This document shows, one piece after another, positions 6,557 to 15,348 of a stretch of DNA of 64,000 nucleotides. A program made the translations under genes and the position numbers. The notes under the pieces were generated by a model. That model was not told the origin of the DNA. It ran no database searches and worked only from the letters and a program-made list of their open reading frames with translations. Positions within the stretch are counted from its first letter, which is position 1. Each line of letters opens with the position of its first letter. The stretch comes from Methanoculleus sp. UBA430 (GTDB lineage Archaea; Halobacteriota; Methanomicrobia; Methanomicrobiales; Methanoculleaceae), in assembly GCF_002506585.1 (NCBI RefSeq), contig NZ_DAXW01000002.1, positions 1 through 64,000 of the forward strand, in the 5' to 3' direction.

Positions 6557-8053
6557 TCACCCCCTCCCGTATATCCTCGTGACCCCGGCAAACTCCCGGA
6601 GGCCTTCCTCCCCCATCTGCTCCGGCCGGAGCCGCCACTCCCAGTTCCCTTCCGGCGTGCCCGGCCGGTTCATCCGCGCCTCCTCCCCGAGGCCGAGGAT
6701 GTCCTGCATCGGGACGATCACGGTGTCCGCAGGGGAGAGCATCGCGAACCGTATGAGGATCCGGTGTATCTGGTCGGTGCCGACCGGCCCCCCGATGTAA
6801 CGGAATATGAGGTCCTTCTGGTCGCCGGAGACCCCGTGCTCGAACCATCCCCGGACGGTGTTGTTGTCGTGCGTCCCCGTGTAGGCGACGCAGTCCCTTG
6901 TGATGTTGTGGGGAGCGTGAGGGTTCCCCGCGACGTCGCCGGAGAAGCCGAATACCAGGATCTTCATCCCCGGGAACCCGAAGTGGGCCATCATCTCATG
7001 GACGTCGGAAGTGATGTAGCCAAGGTCCTCGGCGATGATGGGGAGGCACGGCCTGCTCCGCATAAACAGGGTGAAGAGGTCCCGGCCGGGCGCATCGACC
7101 CAGCGCCCGTTCTCCGCGGTCGCCTCCCCGGCGGGGACCTCCCAGAACTGCACGAACCCCCGGAAGTGATCGAGGCGCAGCCGGTCGACGAGAGCGAGGG
7201 TGCGGTCGATCCGGCTCTTCCACCACGAAAATCCCCTCTCGCGGTGCGCATCCCAGTTGTAGACCGGGTTTCCCCAGAGCTGCCCGGTCGCGCTGAACAT
7301 ATCCGGGGGGACGCCCGAGACTGCGGCCGGTTTCTTCTGTTCGTCCAGTTTGAAGAGCCCGGGGTTCGCCCAGAGGTCGACGCTATCGTAGGTGAGGTAG
7401 ATCGGTATATCCCCGATGACCTGGATGGAGCGCTCGCGGCAATGGTTCTTGAACGCCTGCCACTGCCGATCGAAGACGTACTGAAGGAACTTCTCCCGGA
7501 GGATCGGGTCCGCGAGCTCCGTGCCGTAGCCCCGGAGAGCGTCTTCGTGCCGGTCCCTGATATCGGGCGGCCAGTCGCCCCAGACCTTCCCGGGAAACCG
7601 GTCCTTGAGGGCGACGAAGATGGCGTAGTCGTCGAGCCACGAGGCATTGTCGGCGACGAATTCTTTGTAGCGGAAGTCCTCCCCGAGTTCTTTGAACCGC
7701 GCAAACGCCCGGTCGAAGAGGCTGTTCTTGTAGGCAAGGACCGCGGGGTAGTCGACCCGCCCTGCGGGGAAATCGGGTGGGTCCCGGATATCCTCCGGCC
7801 CGAGGAGGCCGTCTGCGACCATCTGCTCGGGGCTGATGAGCCAGGTGTTCCCGGCAAACGCCGAGACGCCCTGGTAGGGCGAGTTGCCGAACGCCGGGCA
7901 CGTCGGGTTGAGGGGAAGGATCTGCCAGTAGCGTTGCCCGGCACCGGCGAGGAGGTCTACGAACCGGTGCGACGCCGGACCGAGGTCGCCGATCCCGTAG
8001 GTCGACGGCAGGGACGTTATGTGGAGGAGGACCCCGCTGCCCCGCCGGTTCAT
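6557..8053 (-). CDS. malQ: 4-alpha-glucanotransferase (amylomaltase, GH77)
   Basis: A 498-residue enzyme that transfers alpha-1,4-glucan segments between maltodextrins, remodelling chains for phosphorylase. GH77 signatures are visible: LLHITSLPSTYGIGDLGP at the N-terminus, PLNPT and GNSPYQG, the nucleophile region RLDHFRGFVQFW, the acid/base IIAEDLGYI, and GTHDNNTVRGWF. Length is normal for the compact bacterial MalQ. It starts 13 nt after the GH57/DUF3536 gene, consistent with one transcript, and precedes glgP. Confidence 0.95.
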   Translation of the reverse strand: MNRRGSGVLLHITSLPSTYGIGDLGPASHRFVDLLAGAGQRYWQILPLNPTCPAFGNSPYQGVSAFAGNTWLISPEQMVADGLLGPEDIRDPPDFPAGRVDYPAVLAYKNSLFDRAFARFKELGEDFRYKEFVADNASWLDDYAIFVALKDRFPGKVWGDWPPDIRDRHEDALRGYGTELADPILREKFLQYVFDRQWQAFKNHCRERSIQVIGDIPIYLTYDSVDLWANPGLFKLDEQKKPAAVSGVPPDMFSATGQLWGNPVYNWDAHRERGFSWWKSRIDRTLALVDRLRLDHFRGFVQFWEVPAGEATAENGRWVDAPGRDLFTLFMRSRPCLPIIAEDLGYITSDVHEMMAHFGFPGMKILVFGFSGDVAGNPHAPHNITRDCVAYTGTHDNNTVRGWFEHGVSGDQKDLIFRYIGGPVGTDQIHRILIRFAMLSPADTVIVPMQDILGLGEEARMNRPGTPEGNWEWRLRPEQMGEEGLREFAGVTRIYGRG

Positions 8054-8066
8054 GCCCGGTCCCTCC

Positions 8067-10445
8067 TCATGCCACCCTCACACCGAGGCATGTCGCCGCC
8101 CTCCTGAAGGCTTCCGTCCACCGTTGTGCATCCCCTTCGCCCCGCCCGGCCCGTTCCTGCATTAAGGCATAGTTGTTGCGCATCTCGATACATAGGTTCT
8201 GGCCCTCCCAGAGGGTGAGCGGGAGCCCTGCTCCCTTCGCGCACCCGACCATACGGACGATCTCCTCAAGCGGCACCGGGTCCCCGGGCCGGGCCGCCGC
8301 CGCCCTCGCGGAGGCCTCGATCCGCCGGCTCGCCGCCTCCCCGAGAGATACGAGGTCAGGCGCCCCGAGACCCCTCACGAGTGCTTGAAAACCGTCCGGA
8401 TCGGGGCAGCCCGTTTCGATCAGCGAGCGCAGCCGCTCACTGGAGGCGTGCTCCCGGAGAAGGGCGGTGCCTCCCGTCTCGGGGATCCCGAGGTCCTCAA
8501 GCACCGAGAGCAGCGGGCTTGCGTCCCGGTAGACTGCGCAGATGGCACGCCCGATCCCGGGAGCAATCCGGCGGGCGATTGCCCATCGTTCCTCGTTGGA
8601 GAGGTCGGGCGCGGTGTAGACCCGGGCAAAGGAGGCGGATACCGCCCCGGCCGGGTCGGCGCCCATCACCCCCTCCCAGACCGCCCGGAGCGCCTCCTCG
8701 CCGCCGGGCTCGCGCACGCCGACGGCGACCTGATCCATCCCGGAAAAGAGCGCAACCGCATCAAAGAGCGCTTCCTCCCCCGTCGCCCGGGACCGGACCC
8801 GGACGGTCCCGAGGATGCGGCGCCGGCCGCCGGCATCCGACCGGTAGCGCCAGTCCCCGTCGACGGCGTACATCCCCGACGCGACCGCGGGGGGTTCGAG
8901 ATCGAAGAGCGCGTAGAGGGCGGCCCCTGACCCGATCCGGGCGGGGTCGAACGCCCGCGGCCGGACCCCGGCCTCGTAAACATTCGCGCCGGTCGCGTAC
9001 TCCGGGTCGTTTGTCCGGGCCCGGCGGAGGGTATCGATGAACGCTGCCTCAAGGTCGAGGCCGAGGGTCTGCCGGGCGAGGTCCATTGCACGGCCCGCGT
9101 GCCGCATCACCTGGACGCTCCCCGGCTCCGTGATATCGTCGAAGAACCAGCCGCAGCTCGTCTGCATCAGCATCACCTGCCGCTCCATCTCGAGGAGCCC
9201 CAGGGCCCGCCGCCGCTCACCGGGAGAGAGGTCGCGGAGGGCGTGGCGCGAGAAGAACGCCGTCACGGCTTCGTCGGACCACCGGGCAAGGACGAGGCCG
9301 ACGGCATCCTCCCGGGCCGCCGCGGGGTCGCGGACGAGGGTCGCGAGCACCTCCGCCGCCCGGGGGGCGATGGCGTCCCGGACCCTGACGACCGCCTCCC
9401 GGAGCGGCTCGCGCCATGCCTGCGACCACCCCGGGTGCGTCCCGCTGTGGCACCCACACGCCTGCTGCCACCGCTCGACGCCGTGTACGCAGCTCCAGGA
9501 CGTCCTCTCCCGGACGATGACCTCGTGCGTAGGCGGGTGGGCGGCGAGGTACTCGCCGTAGACCGTGAGGCTTGTGTCCCGGCTCCTCTCGATGGTGCGG
9601 AGACAGCAGGCGAGCGCCATATCCCCGAACTTTTTGTGGTGGCCGTAGGTCTCGGCGTCGGTCGCGATATGCACGAGTTCCGGCCGGTCCCTCCCGGACG
9701 AGAACGCATCGAGCAGCCGCCCGGCAAACCGTCGCCCGTCATTGAGCAGGTCGCCGAACGCGATGTCGTGGGCGATACCGCCGTCGTAGAAGAAGACCGC
9801 GATACTCCGCCCGGAGGGGAGGCGGCAGAGGTAGGGCATCCGCGTCTCGACCCGGCCGCCGGAGACATCCGTCCAGGCCTCCGTCCCGATCCTCCGCACC
9901 TTTGCGGCCTGGTGCGGTGCGAGGATCGTGAACCGGATCCCGGCCTCTGCCGCCAGGTCCAGGGACTCGAGATCGACCGCCGTCTCCGGCAGCCAGATCC
10001 CTTCGGGCTCGCGGCCGAACCTGGCTCTAAAGTCGCGGACCCCCCAGACGACCTGGACCCGTTTCTCCTCCCGGGTCGCGAGCGGCATGATGATGTGGTT
10101 GTAGCAACAGGCGATCGCGGACCCATGACCGGCGTAGCATTTCCGGCTCTCCCGGTCGGCCTCGACGATCGCGGTGTAGACCGACGGGCGGTGCTGCTCA
10201 AGCCAGGCAAGCAGCGTCGGGGCGGCCGTGAAACTGATCCGTGAGTAGGTGTTCATGACCTCCGCGATCAGGCCGTCCGGGTCGAGGAGGCGTGCGGCAG
10301 TGTTCGGTTCATAACACTCCGCCGTCACCCGCTCGTTCCAGTCGTGGTAGGGAGCGGCCGACCGCTGGACCTCGACCTCGCCGATCCAGGGGTTCTCCCG
10401 CGGCGGCTGGTAGAAGTGGCCGTGGATGCAGACGGCGCGGTCCAT
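8067..10445 (-). CDS. GH57-family glycoside hydrolase with DUF3536
   Basis: A 792-residue GH57 protein. It opens with RAVCIHGHFYQPPRENPW, holding the GH57 region-1 HFYQP motif. WLPETAVDLESLDL carries the putative nucleophile Glu, and IATDAETYGHHKKFGD carries the region-4 Asp. The region after about residue 330, starting near TSWSCVHGVERW and CGCHSG, is the DUF3536 type. GH57 enzymes include amylopullulanases and branching enzymes, but this subfamily has no firmly established activity. Its place between glgB and malQ argues for a role in glucan synthesis or trimming. ATG 10445 was chosen; it lies 2 nt after the glgB stop. Longer in-frame extensions overlap glgB and are rejected. Confidence 0.88.
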   Translation of the reverse strand: MDRAVCIHGHFYQPPRENPWIGEVEVQRSAAPYHDWNERVTAECYEPNTAARLLDPDGLIAEVMNTYSRISFTAAPTLLAWLEQHRPSVYTAIVEADRESRKCYAGHGSAIACCYNHIIMPLATREEKRVQVVWGVRDFRARFGREPEGIWLPETAVDLESLDLAAEAGIRFTILAPHQAAKVRRIGTEAWTDVSGGRVETRMPYLCRLPSGRSIAVFFYDGGIAHDIAFGDLLNDGRRFAGRLLDAFSSGRDRPELVHIATDAETYGHHKKFGDMALACCLRTIERSRDTSLTVYGEYLAAHPPTHEVIVRERTSWSCVHGVERWQQACGCHSGTHPGWSQAWREPLREAVVRVRDAIAPRAAEVLATLVRDPAAAREDAVGLVLARWSDEAVTAFFSRHALRDLSPGERRRALGLLEMERQVMLMQTSCGWFFDDITEPGSVQVMRHAGRAMDLARQTLGLDLEAAFIDTLRRARTNDPEYATGANVYEAGVRPRAFDPARIGSGAALYALFDLEPPAVASGMYAVDGDWRYRSDAGGRRRILGTVRVRSRATGEEALFDAVALFSGMDQVAVGVREPGGEEALRAVWEGVMGADPAGAVSASFARVYTAPDLSNEERWAIARRIAPGIGRAICAVYRDASPLLSVLEDLGIPETGGTALLREHASSERLRSLIETGCPDPDGFQALVRGLGAPDLVSLGEAASRRIEASARAAAARPGDPVPLEEIVRMVGCAKGAGLPLTLWEGQNLCIEMRNNYALMQERAGRGEGDAQRWTEAFRRAATCLGVRVA

Positions 10446-10447
10446 CG

Positions 10448-12406
10448 TCACGCCCCCTCCGGGGTGAAGATGACCGCACCGAGCGGGGGCAGGGTGAGCG
10501 GAAGGGACCACGGCCGGCCGTGCGCCGGGACCTGCTCCGCCTCCACCCCCCCGAGGTTCCCGACACCGCTCCCCCCATACTCGATCGCGTCGCTGTTGAG
10601 CACCTCCTCCCAGAATCCCCCGAACGGGACGCCGACCCGGTAGCCGTAGCGCGGGACCGGGGTGGCGTTGCAGGCGACGAGGACGACGTCGTCGGCCGAG
10701 AGCCCCCGCCGGAGGTAGGTGACGATGCTCTTCTCCACGTCCGAGAAGTCGACCCACTCGAATCCCCTCGGGTCGGCGTCCCGCTCGTGGAGGGCGGGCT
10801 CCCGGCGGTAGAGATGATTTAAGTCGGTGACCCACTGGAGGGTCCCCTGGTGAGGAGGATACTGCAGGAGGTGCCACGTGAGCCCGGCATCGTGGCTCCA
10901 CTCCGACCACTGCCCGAACTCATCGCCCATGAAGAGGAGTTTCTTGCCCGGGTGCGTGAACATATACCCATAGAGGAGCCGGAGGTTCGCCCGTTTCCGC
11001 CACTCGTCGCCGGGCATCTTTCCTGCGATCGAACCCTTCTCGTGGACGACCTCATCGTGCGAGAGCGGGAGGATGTAGCGCTCCCGGAACGCGTACCATA
11101 TGCTGAACGTGAGGAGGTCGGGCCGGTACTTCCGGAAGACCGAGTCGAGCACGAAGTAGTCCAGCGTGTCGTGCATCCAGCCCATGTTCCACTTCAGGTC
11201 GAACCCGAGCCCCCCGGTCGCGGTCGGGGCGGTCACCCCCGGCCAGGAGGTCGCCTCCTCGGCGATGACGAGGACGCCCGGGAAGTTCGCGTGGACCGTG
11301 TCGTTCACCTTCCGGAGGAACCCTATCGATTCGAGGTTCTCCCTCCCGCCGTAGACGTTCGGTATCCACTCCCCGGCGCTCCGGGCGTAATCGAGGTAGA
11401 GCATCGAGGAGACCGCGTCCACCCGCAGGCCGTCCGCGTGGTAGCGGTCAAGCCAGAAGGCGGCGCTGCTGGTGAGGAACGACCGGACCTCGTTTCTCCC
11501 GAGGTTGAAGATATAACTCTTCCACTCGGGGTGGTAGCGCTGGCCCGGGAGGGCGTGTTCGTAGAGGTGGGTGCCGTCGAAGTAGGAGAGCCCGTAGCCG
11601 TCGGCGGGGAAGTGGGACGGCACCCAGTCGAGGATCACCCCGATCCCGCGCTGGTGGAGAGAGTCGACGAGGTGCATGAAGTCCTCCGGCGTGCCGTACC
11701 TGCTCGTGGGGGCGAAGTAACCGAGCGTCTGGTAGCCCCAGGAGGCGTAGAACGGGTGCTCCATGACAGGGAGGAACTCGACGTGCGTGAACCCGGTTTC
11801 AAGCAGGTAGTCCACAAGTTCGGTCGCTGCCTCCCGGTAACTCAGGGACCGGTTCTCTTCCTCCGGTACCTTCCGCCACGACCCGAGATGCACCTCGTAG
11901 ATGGATATCGGTCCATCGGGAGAGTTCTGCTCCTCGCGGCAGCGCATCCACCCCCGGTCCCGCCAGGGGTAGGCGAGGTCCCAGATGATGGATGCGGTCT
12001 TCGGCGGGATCTCCCAGAAATGCGCGAATGGGTCGCCCTTATCTACTATGTAATTGTTGTACCGGCTCTTGATGCGGTACTTGTAGAGCGCCCCGTGGCC
12101 GATATCCGGTATAAACCCTTCCCAGATGCCGGAGTCGTCGCTCCGTGCCAGGAGCGGGTCTCTGCCCGTTTCCCACCCGTTGAAGTCCCCGATGACCGAG
12201 ACCTCCGCGGCGTTCGGCGCCCAGACCGCAAAGAAGGTTCCCTGCACGCCGCCGGAGACGGCGGAATGCGACCCCAGCTTCTCGTAGAGGCGGGAGTGGC
12301 TCCCCTGCCGGAAGAGGTAGACGTCGTAGTCGGTGATGAGGCTCCCGGTCCTCGTGATATCCGATAGCGCCTGCTGCATGAGTTCATCCTCCTCGCCGGT
12401 CGTCAT
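10448..12406 (-). CDS. glgB: 1,4-alpha-glucan branching enzyme (GH13)
   Basis: A 652-residue branching enzyme that forms alpha-1,6 branches in glycogen. It has an N-terminal CBM48-like region (FAVWAPNAAEVSVIGDFNGW) and a GH13 barrel with IYEVHLGSWRK, FLPVMEHPF and DWVPSHFP. The catalytic residues lie in GLRVDAVSSMLYLDY, VIAEEAT and LSHDEVVHEKGS, and the C-terminal beta domain ends IFTPEGA. Length is normal. ATG 12406 overlaps the glgA stop by 4 nt (ATGA), so translation is coupled. A bacterial-type GlgB is not universal in methanogens, and together with malQ it points to an imported or retained bacterial glycogen module. Confidence 0.96.
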   Translation of the reverse strand: MTTGEEDELMQQALSDITRTGSLITDYDVYLFRQGSHSRLYEKLGSHSAVSGGVQGTFFAVWAPNAAEVSVIGDFNGWETGRDPLLARSDDSGIWEGFIPDIGHGALYKYRIKSRYNNYIVDKGDPFAHFWEIPPKTASIIWDLAYPWRDRGWMRCREEQNSPDGPISIYEVHLGSWRKVPEEENRSLSYREAATELVDYLLETGFTHVEFLPVMEHPFYASWGYQTLGYFAPTSRYGTPEDFMHLVDSLHQRGIGVILDWVPSHFPADGYGLSYFDGTHLYEHALPGQRYHPEWKSYIFNLGRNEVRSFLTSSAAFWLDRYHADGLRVDAVSSMLYLDYARSAGEWIPNVYGGRENLESIGFLRKVNDTVHANFPGVLVIAEEATSWPGVTAPTATGGLGFDLKWNMGWMHDTLDYFVLDSVFRKYRPDLLTFSIWYAFRERYILPLSHDEVVHEKGSIAGKMPGDEWRKRANLRLLYGYMFTHPGKKLLFMGDEFGQWSEWSHDAGLTWHLLQYPPHQGTLQWVTDLNHLYRREPALHERDADPRGFEWVDFSDVEKSIVTYLRRGLSADDVVLVACNATPVPRYGYRVGVPFGGFWEEVLNSDAIEYGGSGVGNLGGVEAEQVPAHGRPWSLPLTLPPLGAVIFTPEGA

Positions 12407-13557
12407 CGAAGGCTGCCGGAGAGGACTTTCTTATAGACGCCAAGCATCCTTTCCATGACGACGCTCCACCTGAACTTCTCCATCACCTTCCGGCGCCCGG
12501 CCTTCCCGAGCCGCTGCATGTAGGCCGGGTCGTCGATGAGGTGGCAGATTCCCCAGGCAATCGAGTCCGGCCGGACGGGCACCTTGATGCCGTTTATGTA
12601 ATTGTCGATGTTCTCCGAGAGCCCCCCGACGTCGGTCGCGACGACGCAGCGCTCCGCACTCCACGCCTCCGTGAGGACGAGCCCGAAGGGTTCGTTCCTG
12701 CTCGGTATCGCGACGAGGTCGCAGGCGTTCAAGAGCCGGACGTGTTCCGTAGCGGCGACGTAACCGAGGAACTGGACCGGGAGACCGTGCGCCATCCCCT
12801 CCAGGTAGCCGCGCATATCCCCGGTGCCGGCGAAGAGGAACTGCACGTCCCAGCGCGTGGCGAGGATCCGGGGTATGGCCTGCATCAGGAGGTCGGGGCC
12901 CTTCTGGTAGGTGAGGCGGCCGACGAAGAGGACGACGGGCGCGAGCGGGTGGATGCCGTAGTGCTTCTTCACCTCGCCCGGGTCGACCATGGTGCGGTAG
13001 GCGGCAGGATCGATCCCGTTCGGGACGACGGTGACCTTCCATTCGGGGACGTTGTAGAGCCACATCACCTCGGTCTTCGTCGAGTTCGAGACGGTCGTGA
13101 CCGTCTTTGCGATGTAGCCCCCATACCACTCCTTCCCCGAGATCTCCTGGAACTCCCACCAGCCGCCGAAATTCCCCCCGTGCCGCCCGTACTCGGTGGA
13201 GTGGTAGGAGAAGACGGTGTTCCGGTCGCGGAGGAGGTGCATCGCCTCGACGACGTGCCAGTCATGAAAGTGGAGGATGTCGAACGCCGGGGTGTCGCAG
13301 GCACGGAAGGCCTTTACGAGCATGGTGCTCATGGTCCTGCAGTACTCGACGATGTTGTCACCGTAGGGAAGGCAGTAGTGGTAGTGGACGTCGTTGATCG
13401 TCGCGTCGCCCCCCTCTCCCCGCGTGAAGAAGTGGACCTCGTGCCCCATCCGGGCGAGGTTCTCGGCGAGCTCGGTCGCCGCCGGCGCAAGCCCGCCCAC
13501 CTTGAACGTAGAGTGGAGTGATTCCCAGCAGAAAAATGCTAGCTTAAGCGTTTCCAT
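12403..13557 (-). CDS. glgA: Glycogen synthase-like glycosyltransferase
   Basis: A 384-residue GT-B glycosyltransferase expected to extend alpha-1,4-glucan from an NDP-glucose donor in the cytoplasm. The acceptor-side motif is FKVGGLAPAATELAENL (the KxGGL of starch/glycogen synthases), followed by HFHDWH and VPNGIDPAAY. The donor domain has VGRLTYQKGPDLLMQA and SRNEPFGLVLTEAWS with the conserved catalytic-type Glu. It is shorter than bacterial GlgA (about 480), as in other archaea. ATG 13557 was chosen, giving a 19-nt overlap with the upstream GH57 gene and a 4-nt overlap with glgB. No ADP-glucose pyrophosphorylase is in the window. Confidence 0.88.
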   Translation of the reverse strand: METLKLAFFCWESLHSTFKVGGLAPAATELAENLARMGHEVHFFTRGEGGDATINDVHYHYCLPYGDNIVEYCRTMSTMLVKAFRACDTPAFDILHFHDWHVVEAMHLLRDRNTVFSYHSTEYGRHGGNFGGWWEFQEISGKEWYGGYIAKTVTTVSNSTKTEVMWLYNVPEWKVTVVPNGIDPAAYRTMVDPGEVKKHYGIHPLAPVVLFVGRLTYQKGPDLLMQAIPRILATRWDVQFLFAGTGDMRGYLEGMAHGLPVQFLGYVAATEHVRLLNACDLVAIPSRNEPFGLVLTEAWSAERCVVATDVGGLSENIDNYINGIKVPVRPDSIAWGICHLIDDPAYMQRLGKAGRRKVMEKFRWSVVMERMLGVYKKVLSGSLR

Positions 13558-14993
13558 AATTTCCCTATCCTCTTCTGGATCGTCGACTGAAGCCGGATGC
13601 GGTCCGAGACACTCCGGATCTTCCCGGCCAGTTTTCCGTCGCCGATGACCTGGTCGATCCACCGGGAGAAGTCTTCCCGCTCGACGTGGTAGCGGATGAC
13701 GTCGTCCGGAACGAACTCGAGCATGCTCGCGAGTTCCTGGAGGCTGTGGGCGGCGTACCCGACCGGTCGCTCGTGCGACGAGAAGGAGAACGCCTTCTCC
13801 GGCGGGACGCACCGGAGCGCGAGAGCGGCACTCGGGAACCGGGTGGACGCGGACGATCGCTCCTCGGCGTCCGAGAGGATCCGCATGAACGAGGCGAAGT
13901 GGTCGTAGGTCGCCTGGTGACTGACGGCGTGAAGCGGTCTTCCGCACGAGACCGAGCGCATGGCCATCCTGCGGATATGGTCCGTATCGAGGAGACAGCG
14001 CCAGACCTCCGGGTCCGTAACCAGACCGCCGGCCTGCTCGAGTGCTTCAAGGGCGGACTGCTGCAGGATGGTCCTCTGACAGCCCTGCGGGCCGGGCGGC
14101 GCGGCGGTCTTCCCGATCTCCCCGTGCGGCGTCGCCCGGGCAGCCTCCGACGGGTGGACGGTCGTTATCCCCTCCGCGGCGAGGGCGGACGGGAGCGCCC
14201 GCAGGAACTCGAGGATGCCGGTCGCAGAATCGATGGCGTCCCCGAAGACGCGATAGTCGAGGAAGAGCGTGATGCAGTCGCCGGGGGAGGCGGCGACCCA
14301 CCCTGCGTACCGGTCGGCCATGAGTGGCCACCGGTCCCACTCCCGCCACGGAAACCGCACGGCGATGTCATCGGAGAGATCGCAATGGGTGACGAGGACG
14401 GGAAGATCGCGATAGGTGTAGATGTAGTTCGGGTCCCTCTCCGCCCCGGCCCCCTCGCTCCCCTCGATGATGGCCGCACGAATCCCGGCTCCGGTAAGCG
14501 CCCTTGCGGTGGCTGGGGTGATGGGATAGTCGGTGTGCGCAAACGTGGTCGGCGTGACTGAGAAGTGCTCGTTCATCAGGTCGCAGTGCATACGGACCTC
14601 GTCCGAGAACTCTGCGAGGTCGGAGAACTGACCGGCGACGCTGTGGTAGTAGGTCGCCCCCAGGACTTCGACGTTCCGGTGGGTTGCCACGCAGGAGAGG
14701 AGTTCGAGTGTCCCGGGATACCACGCTTCGAGGTGCTCCACGACCGCCCCGGAGATGCTGACGGCGCACTTCAGCCCGTCATCGAGAAGATCGAGGAGGA
14801 TCTCCGTCGCCGGCGTGAAGGACCGGTCGATGACCCTTCCGAAGTCTTCCTTCGCGTCCGGGTTGAAGTAACTATCCTTCAGATTTCTCTTTCCCTTCAC
14901 CGTATCTGGTCGAAATCCGGGATTCAGGCAGCAGGGATAATGAATGTCAAATCCCAGACAGACCGAAGGTGAATTTGAGCCCTCGCCTGTCAT
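13539..14993 (-). CDS. GH57 alpha-amylase-like protein with altered active site
   Basis: A 484-residue protein of the MJ1611-like GH57 alpha-amylase group. Region 1 is DIHYPCCLN. Around residue 170, GIRAAIIEGSEGA holds the candidate nucleophile Glu, and TLFLDYRVFGDAID corresponds to the usual DYExFGEH, keeping Asp but replacing Glu by Arg. It may be catalytic with changed specificity, or a regulatory or binding member. It is the first gene of the glycogen operon. ATG 14993 was chosen because a TATA box centred about 26 nt upstream makes this a leaderless start and no better Shine-Dalgarno is seen. Confidence 0.82.
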   Translation of the reverse strand: MTGEGSNSPSVCLGFDIHYPCCLNPGFRPDTVKGKRNLKDSYFNPDAKEDFGRVIDRSFTPATEILLDLLDDGLKCAVSISGAVVEHLEAWYPGTLELLSCVATHRNVEVLGATYYHSVAGQFSDLAEFSDEVRMHCDLMNEHFSVTPTTFAHTDYPITPATARALTGAGIRAAIIEGSEGAGAERDPNYIYTYRDLPVLVTHCDLSDDIAVRFPWREWDRWPLMADRYAGWVAASPGDCITLFLDYRVFGDAIDSATGILEFLRALPSALAAEGITTVHPSEAARATPHGEIGKTAAPPGPQGCQRTILQQSALEALEQAGGLVTDPEVWRCLLDTDHIRRMAMRSVSCGRPLHAVSHQATYDHFASFMRILSDAEERSSASTRFPSAALALRCVPPEKAFSFSSHERPVGYAAHSLQELASMLEFVPDDVIRYHVEREDFSRWIDQVIGDGKLAGKIRSVSDRIRLQSTIQKRIGKLWKRLS

Positions 14994-15348
14994 CAGTGCT
15001 AAATGGCCGTTTGCGTATATAAATGTCGTCAATCCGGAATATCTTTCGAGGTTCCGCTTCTTCTCGCGCCCGGTACTCCGGTCGCCAACGCGCATTCTCT
15101 CCCGGGAAAGAGTGGAGGGTCCCGGGACCCCGGGGACCCTCAAACAGGAAGAACACCTGCCGCGTAGCGGGGTTCTAGCGTGAGCGTCGATGGATTCGCT
15201 GTAAGGACGGTGCGGATATGCACAAAGACGGCTCCCGACCGGCCTCTTGCGGAGAGCTCGGGTGACATCGTTCGAACCCGGATGAAAGCCTCCCGACCAC
15301 AACGTTCTAAAGCGACCCCTCCCGATCACCTTCAGGAAGTGTGGCCGT
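14994..15348. other. Divergent intergenic region with hairpin
   Basis: This 355-bp gap separates the leftward glycogen operon from the rightward decarboxylase. It contains the glycogen promoter at its left end and a perfect 9-bp hairpin (15115-15123 with 15133-15141, 9-nt loop). A weak TATA-like TTCTAAAG near 15305 and AGGAAG lie before the decarboxylase ATG. No protein, tRNA or known RNA is recognised. Confidence 0.5.
15014..15024 (-). promoter_or_regulatory. TATA box of glycogen operon
   Basis: On the minus strand TTTATATACG is centred about 26 nt before ATG 14993, predicting a leaderless mRNA for the GH57-glgA-glgB-GH57-malQ operon. Confidence 0.65.

Noticed and set aside
15240..15300. 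tRNA T-arm-like GTTCGAACCC
   Set aside because: The surrounding sequence cannot form acceptor, D or anticodon arms.
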